DNA of 64,000 nt from Mucor racemosus (taxonomy: Eukaryota > Mucoromycota > Mucoromycetes > Mucorales > Mucoraceae): contig JAPEHQ010000006.1 in NCBI GenBank assembly GCA_027405735.1, positions 1,674,001 through 1,738,000 on the forward strand. Direction: 5' to 3'. The stretch's first letter is position 1, and each line of letters opens with the position of its first letter. Both the position numbers and the translations under genes were made by a program. Shown piece after piece: positions 58,606 through 64,000 of the stretch. The notes beneath the pieces were generated by a model. It was given only the letters and a program-made list of their open reading frames with translations, had not been told where the DNA came from and ran no database searches.

Positions 58606-60503
58606 TTAGTTTTCATAATCATTCAAAATCAAATCAGATGCTTTTTCTGCACAAGCAATTACAGGGAAACAAATTTGGCCTGCTGGTACAATTGGAAAGA
58701 TAGATGCATCAATTACTCGAAGACCATGTATATCATGAACCTTAAGGTTTCCATCAACAACAGCATTTCTATCTTCAGCTGATCCCATCTACAATTTTTT
58801 GTCAGTTTGTGCATTTACAAAAATAGTGAGAGCTATACGTTTTACCTTGCAAGTACCTGCATAGTGATGCAATGTATCAACATGATCTTTGATATATTGC
58901 TTTATATCCTGATTTTCGGTAGCATTATTATTCTCGTATGGATGTAAAACCCAACGCTTAATACAATTTTCTTTATATTCTTCGTCATTAGCAATCTTCA
59001 TGGATAATTCCAATCCCATTTCAAGACATTTCAAATCTCTTTCATCTTGTAATAGTCCAAGGTCAATAATTGGTGTCTTATCTGACTTCAATGTGACAGA
59101 ACCCCTTGAGAAAGGAGAAATATAAACCATTAATAAAGTTGCACAATCGATATCTTTCAGTTTAGGAAGCTCTCTACACAAAGCTAAACCACCAGTGAAA
59201 AGTTCAATTTGAGGAGTATCTGTAAGGCTACTACTGTTATCAGGAGAGTTCTATGTATGCAAAACATTTTATTTAGTACAGAAATTATTGAAATTGTTCC
59301 ATTGTTCCTAAAGCTTCTTACAGGGACTTTCATATATGCCACAGCATCTGGCCATGCTCTTGCTAAAGCACTTTTTTCATTCAAAACAGTGATGCGTTCG
59401 AGGGATTCTTTCTCCCTTTCAAATATACTACGATGAAGTGACATTTCAGGTTTAGTTGTTTCGTGAACAAGTGGGACACGCCAATGATTTTGGAGATTCT
59501 TGCCTACGCCCGGTAAATCGACAATTGTTTGAATGCCCATGGTTTCCAATTCTGATTTAGGTCCAATACCACTAGATAATAACAATAAAGGCGATAATAT
59601 AGCACCTGCGGACAAGATTGCTTCTTTACCTACAGATACTTTATAGAGCTCGTCTTTATTATTATCAGTAGTGGTAAAATACTCGATATGCGTCACTGTA
59701 TTGGTTTCTTTATCAACAATAATGCGGGTCACGGTGCAGTTCAAAGCGATGGAAAGATTAGATCTATTTTGCTGAATATTTGGAGGTAAATAAGCAGAAC
59801 CTGTTGATGTTCGTTCACCCTGATGTACAGATGATTGGATACCAGTTACACCTATTTGACAAGGTAAATCTGTCATATCATGATATTGTGGGATGCCATA
59901 ATTCTGACATGCTTTTGTAAAATGCTTTCCTAAAATTGAGGTATCATCCTGTTGTTGCATTACATTTAATGGTCCAGAGAGACCATGCAAGTTCTCAGAA
60001 ACAAATAAATGTTCATCTTGAAATGTTTCGGCTTTACAAAAGTAATGCTTTAATTGATCATATTCCCAACCTGGCATATTCCAAGAGTCGAAATCAGATG
60101 GCGAACATCGATGTGATAAGCAAGCATTAATAGCGCTTGAGCCACCAAGGATCTTTCCTTGTGGTACGCCGATACTTCGGTCATCTGCATGTGGTTGTGC
60201 GGTGGACTTGAATTTCCAATCAACATTTGTGTTTTTTAATTTGCTATTAAAAAGAGGAATTCTAACATTTAATAATTCTTCTTGAGTATTAGAGCCTGCT
60301 TCGAGAACGAGAACTGTGTGTTTTCCATTTGATGACAAACGGTTTGCAAGGACACTACCAGCAGTACCTCCTAAAGGGTTACAGATATATATATTAAGCT
60401 CCAAAGAGTTTTTTTTTAAAAAAATAATAGTTTATTGTTTACCGCCAATGATAACAAAATCAAATCGACTGAGGTTAGCTTCGTTTGGTTCAAGTCGCGG
60501 CAT
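58606..60503 (-). CDS. GMC oxidoreductase (FAD-dependent)
   Basis: Exons 60503-60443, 60370-59322, 59250-58846 and 58788-58606 give 565 aa, the usual length for glucose-methanol-choline oxidoreductases. The dinucleotide-binding GGGTAGSVLANRLS is split by intron 1, ending in LVLEAG. GKILGGSSAINACL is the first GMC signature, and GAILSPLLLLSSGIGP the second. The C-terminal FAD-contact region reads HDIHGLRVIDASIFPIVPAG. In many relatives the residues after VPAG or IPAC include a His or Asn of the active site; here the sequence is QICFPVI, with Gln. LHHYAGTCK is conserved. No signal peptide and no peroxisome signal (ends LNDYEN). Substrate unknown; choline or alcohol dehydrogenase-type enzymes are the nearest by feel. 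Confidence 0.93.
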
Positions 60504-60613
60504 ATTTTGATAAAGAAGATTGAGAGAAGAGTAATAATATTTACAACTTACTTGTAAAGATCTAAATCTACCGGGGAAAAAAACCGTGTTTAGTACGGCG
60601 ATACAAATTAAAT

Positions 60614-61650
60614 TCAGGATCTTGCTTTAGGAGAAAACACATCTGGATGACCATAACCACCCCCATTAATGGTGAAATGAGCAACATATTCTTGGTAGCA
60701 TTGACGTCTTTCTGCCACAGTGTTTTGCAGTTTCCATATCCAAGAGCACTTTGGCTTTTGACACCATTCATCTTCTCCAAAGAATCTTCATAGCATAAGT
60801 TACAAATCCTGGAAGTCATGAATTCATCGATTGTAGCTACCAAAAAATCTTCCCCTTTTTCTCGTTCCTTCAAAGCATGTCAGATAATGCCAGTTACACC
60901 ACACCTATTACCTTTAAGTTTCACCAAGTCTTTACCAAACATTCTCGCACCAAAAATGACTAAAAAGACCTTGGCTTTATCTTTTTGGGATTTTTGCGGT
61001 TTCCATTTGCACCTGCATCATAAAATGCATTAACGGATGCGATACATAAATGCTAGTTTGTCAACCTACTTGATAATGGTTGCATCATGGTTTTCTTTTC
61101 TTCTTACATTCTACCTTCTGATGAATCTTTTTTTTTCTCTTTTTTACGTGCATTTCTCTGTTTTCTGTCGTGTTTCTTACTATTATAGACAAACATGTTC
61201 ATCATGATTTGAGGTGCCTTTTGGTGGCCTTGATAAAGATAAAATCGATCGTTGGCTCTTTGGAAACCATAAAAACCAAGTAAATTCTGTCTATGATGTA
61301 GCATAAAAATTGCATAGAAAAGATAAACAGTAGCTTGACAGGCTTGAAGGTAGGTGTATATGTTTCAATTAGTGTTGTATATCCCTTTCATCTTTAAGCA
61401 TTTGAAGCCTTATTGAGTATTTTGTGAAGCCTGTCAAATGATAGTATTTTTTAGGACTGCATCTCCGTATTTGATGATCGTCTCCCCAAGCCAACTGTAG
61501 TAGTAAACACAACTTTTCGTCCAGGATCGATAAATGCAGGTCTGTAAACATTTTCGACTTCTTCATATGTGAAATCTTCGACTGTCAAAGCATGGCCACC
61601 AATGATAGGCTCTTTTTTCTTTCTGTTAAGCAATGTATCACATCCGTTTG
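60614..61650 (-). pseudogene. Decayed TnpB/Fanzor-like nuclease gene
   Basis: Several frames on the minus strand carry, in order, RuvC-like pieces: FIDPGRKVVFTT (RuvC-I Asp), IRRCSPKKYYHLTGF, FYGFQRANDRFYLYQGHQKA, VFLVIFGARMFGKDLVKLKG, then VATIDEFMTSRICNLC (RuvC-II Glu and first zinc pair) and CKTLWQKDVNATKN (RuvC-III Asp), ending GHPDVFSPKARS in another frame. This is the layout of OrfB/TnpB-type proteins and their eukaryotic Fanzor relatives. At least three frame changes, an in-frame TGA near 60883 and Tyr in place of one zinc Cys show it is dead. The 5' end was not found. No terminal repeats or guide-RNA region could be assigned. Confidence 0.6.
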
Positions 61651-63005
61651 GAGGTTTTATATATCAATCAGTATCCAAGCAGTCAGCCTATGCTAAATAT
61701 GATACAACTATGTATTGATTTAATGTAATTGCTAGCATTTGTTTCCATCTGTTGCAAATTTTATCGCTACCAAATTTCGCTGTTTAAAAAATAAAGATGA
61801 TGCTCCAGAAATACATTGCTTGATTGAATCTACATATTCATCTCAAATCAAACTTATTTTGGTGTGGATTTGACATTTACTTGATCTAAATTCTCATCCA
61901 AGTTTCATTCCTGCTTTATCTAAACTTTATTTCTGTTTCGCCCAAAAAAATAATCTTTTCGCAACGATAAAAGATTACGAATGTGCTTGATTTTCCACAT
62001 GTCTCGGCGCCCGCTAAAATGTTTATTGGTCTATGATAAGCATCCCGATAAACTTGCGTTATCAAATACAACTGAAATAAAGAATTGAATGTTGAATCAT
62101 CGATAGTGTTGTTCCAAAATAAAGTATCCCATGCTTTTGTAATTGAAACAATAATATATAGTATTTCTAGAAACATCGTACACTTGATTTCTCTCATTGG
62201 TACGCATATAATATGTTTATCAAATGACCAAATATGTGCATTATACATGTTGCACAGTAGAAATTCAATTGTGGGAGAGTGCATACGTGATAGTACCTGA
62301 AACATATATGCTTTGATTTGTAGAAGTCTGTATTCATTCTAACCAAGCAAAGAAATATAGTGACAGATGTAATTTGGCATATGATGCACGATAACAATAT
62401 TAATAGTTTTTAACCAGATGATTTGATGAATTTTACTAATAAAAGTCTATTATATCAATGAAACCTTCGTGAGAAATCTTCTTAAAGATTACTTAAAATG
62501 TTGATATGAAGGATAAATAAAACATGATCTTAAGGATGCGTGCAATGTGACTAGAAGAAAAATTTTTGATGTTGAACAACTAGCATCTTATCATGACTAT
62601 TGGCTTGATGATTCCCACGACAAGCCCTACGGCAACCAAAGAAAAAGATTAGGCCCTGAAATTTACGACCGTGGTAAAAAAATATTGAATGAAATAATAA
62701 AGCAAAAGCCCAAATGTATAATATTACATTGCAAAAAAAGAAAGAAAAAAAAAAGGCCATGAAAGCATCGTTTTTTGTATCAAATTTCCCATGGAACCCC
62801 TTTAGAGATGAGCCTTTCGTGAGAAAATCAATAGTGTGTCCATACGATATAGTATATCATTATCTTTTTGCGGTATTATTACGTGGATTTGATACACATT
62901 TTGGCGGTATTCTGTATGGCGGTATTCTGTATGAAGATATACATATAAGCCAACGAGAAATTGAACAATTTTTTCAATATTATCAATTACAATTATCAAT
63001 CAACC
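61651..63005. other. Gene-poor stretch with one unrecognised open frame
   Basis: An open frame at 62547-62762 (MTRRKIFDVEQLASYHDYWL to KKRKKKKRP) has protein-like composition but no known motif. Its 3' part is poly-Lys from an A-run. It may be a relic. The last 100 bp before 63006 should hold the promoter and leader of the dioxygenase gene. No other feature is supported. Confidence 0.4.
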
Positions 63006-64000
63006 ATGTTTGCCCTGCGGAAAGTTAAGCCTACTACCCTTTTGAAATCCATTAAAACTATACCCAATGTCTCTGCTTTAAAGGCATCCTCCTCCTACTT
63101 GATGGTCAATCAAAGAAACTTTACAATGCTTACTGAAACTCAAAGCAAGGACTCTACTAAACAAATGTTCTCTGTTGGTCCTGATAATGGGTTCCTTCCT
63201 CGCCAAGATCCTCTTGCTGAACTTCCTGAGGAGTTTAGTAGATTGGAATCTCTTTTGCAGCGTATGCCAATGCAACTCTTGGATGGTACTCCTGGTCTCT
63301 TGGCTAGTGGTCAATTTGGTGATGCTGTACGCGATGAACTTCCCTTGTATGAAATTGATGGCATCACTGATCAAAGACTCTTATCAGGTATATATATGTA
63401 TATACACAATTTTTGATATATGTCTTATCTAATTTTATAATAAAAAAAAAACAAAGCTCTTTTCCGTGATTATACTTTTGCTGCTTCTGCATATTTGCTT
63501 GAACCTTGCGATATTCTTTATCGTTCCAAAAGTGATTATGGTTTAGGAAGAAAGGTATTACCTATGAACATTGCTGTACCTTTATATAAGGTATCAAAAA
63601 AGATCCAAAGTCAACCATTTATGGAATAGTAAGTACATAATACAATTTAGCAAGAATTGTTTATTAACATTTTATCATTATAGTGCTTTGAGTTACGCGT
63701 GAGTACATTTTAACAGTAGCGTTTCATATATAAGCAAATGTACTAACCACAAATATCTTACCATAGTTTGTATAACTACAAGAAAATTAATCCTTTGGGT
63801 GGCCTTTCCTATGATAATTTGGCTCTGATCCGTTCCTTTGCTGGTAGTGAATCTGAGTAAGTTGATAAACCACAAAATATAATAGCATAATCTAACCTTG
63901 CTATCTTTCTTTTAGGAAAGGGTTTGTTTTGAATCATGTTACCATGGTATCTTATTCTCCAAGACTTGTTCGTTATTCTGTTGGTGCTCTTGAAGCTGTT
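63006..64000 (+). CDS. Indoleamine 2,3-dioxygenase-family protein (5' part)
   Basis: Exons 63006-63387, 63457-63628, 63684-63698 (only 15 nt), 63767-63856 and 63916 to the window edge, exact frame throughout, 248 aa so far. The family opens the indole ring of tryptophan, first step of the kynurenine/NAD route, with a haem cofactor. The visible part fits the N-terminal half: DPLAELPEEF, LPLYEIDGITDQRLL, LPMNIAVPLYKVSKKIQSQP and FVLNHVTMVSYSPRLV. The haem-binding His would lie beyond the window. The first 40 residues are basic and Ser/Thr-rich without acids (MFALRKVKPTTLLKSIKTIP), like a mitochondrial presequence. Some fungal IDO-like proteins lack tryptophan activity, so substrate is open. Confidence 0.75.

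Noticed and set aside
59209..59436. 75-codon plus-strand frame
   Set aside because: Antisense of the GMC oxidoreductase gene across its second intron.
62085..62300. 71-codon plus-strand frame, and overlapping frames on the minus strand
   Set aside because: AT-rich, mutually overlapping, without motifs or splice context.

Overview
The window looks like nuclear DNA of an early-diverging filamentous fungus, most likely a Mucoromycota (Mucorales-type) species. It is very AT-rich, genes carry many short GT-AG introns (about 50-100 nt), the code is standard, and the gene set is fungal: isocitrate lyase, Cym1/PreP protease, Cdc10-type septin, HIS1, UreF, a NIPA transporter, GCLM, NAA38, a GMC oxidoreductase and an IDO-family dioxygenase. 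A family-8 glycosidase and a TnpB/Fanzor-like relic fit this group. All exon coordinates were read by eye from splice signals and checked by frame arithmetic.

Layout. 1-14 kb is repeat territory. A family of large elements with CACTA-like ends (here called R1) occupies much of it, and one R1 copy is split by a complete 5,056-bp DNA transposon (654-5709). That transposon has terminal inverted repeats, an 8-bp target duplication and one intact four-exon gene. 14.2-20.2 kb holds isocitrate lyase and the mitochondrial presequence protease, both on the minus strand. 20-31 kb is again repeats: R1 copies, plus families R2, R3 and R4/R5. A tRNA-Glu gene with a possible solo LTR beside it stands at its edge. 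31-49 kb is a compact gene island of 12 genes. 49-58.5 kb is a third repeat block with a large imperfect palindrome and two adjacent R1 copies. 58.6-64 kb holds a GMC oxidoreductase, a decayed TnpB/Fanzor-like gene and the 5' part of an IDO-family gene that runs off the window.

The most interesting object is the transposon at 654-5709. Its 1,335-residue protein reads as an RNase-H-fold (DDE, MULE-like) transposase in which a WRN/RNase D-type DEDDy 3'-5' exonuclease domain sits between the second candidate catalytic Asp and the final Glu. It also has a zinc-ribbon-like N-terminal region and a Cys4 C-terminus. Because it landed inside a repeat whose empty site is present elsewhere in the window, its ends are defined to the base. 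Second, the R1 elements carry, on their minus strand, a decayed fragment resembling the last WD40 repeats of dynein intermediate chain, which suggests gene capture by a transposon.

Limits: no similarity search was possible. Family names rest on motifs I recognise. Repeat boundaries other than those of the split transposon are approximate.
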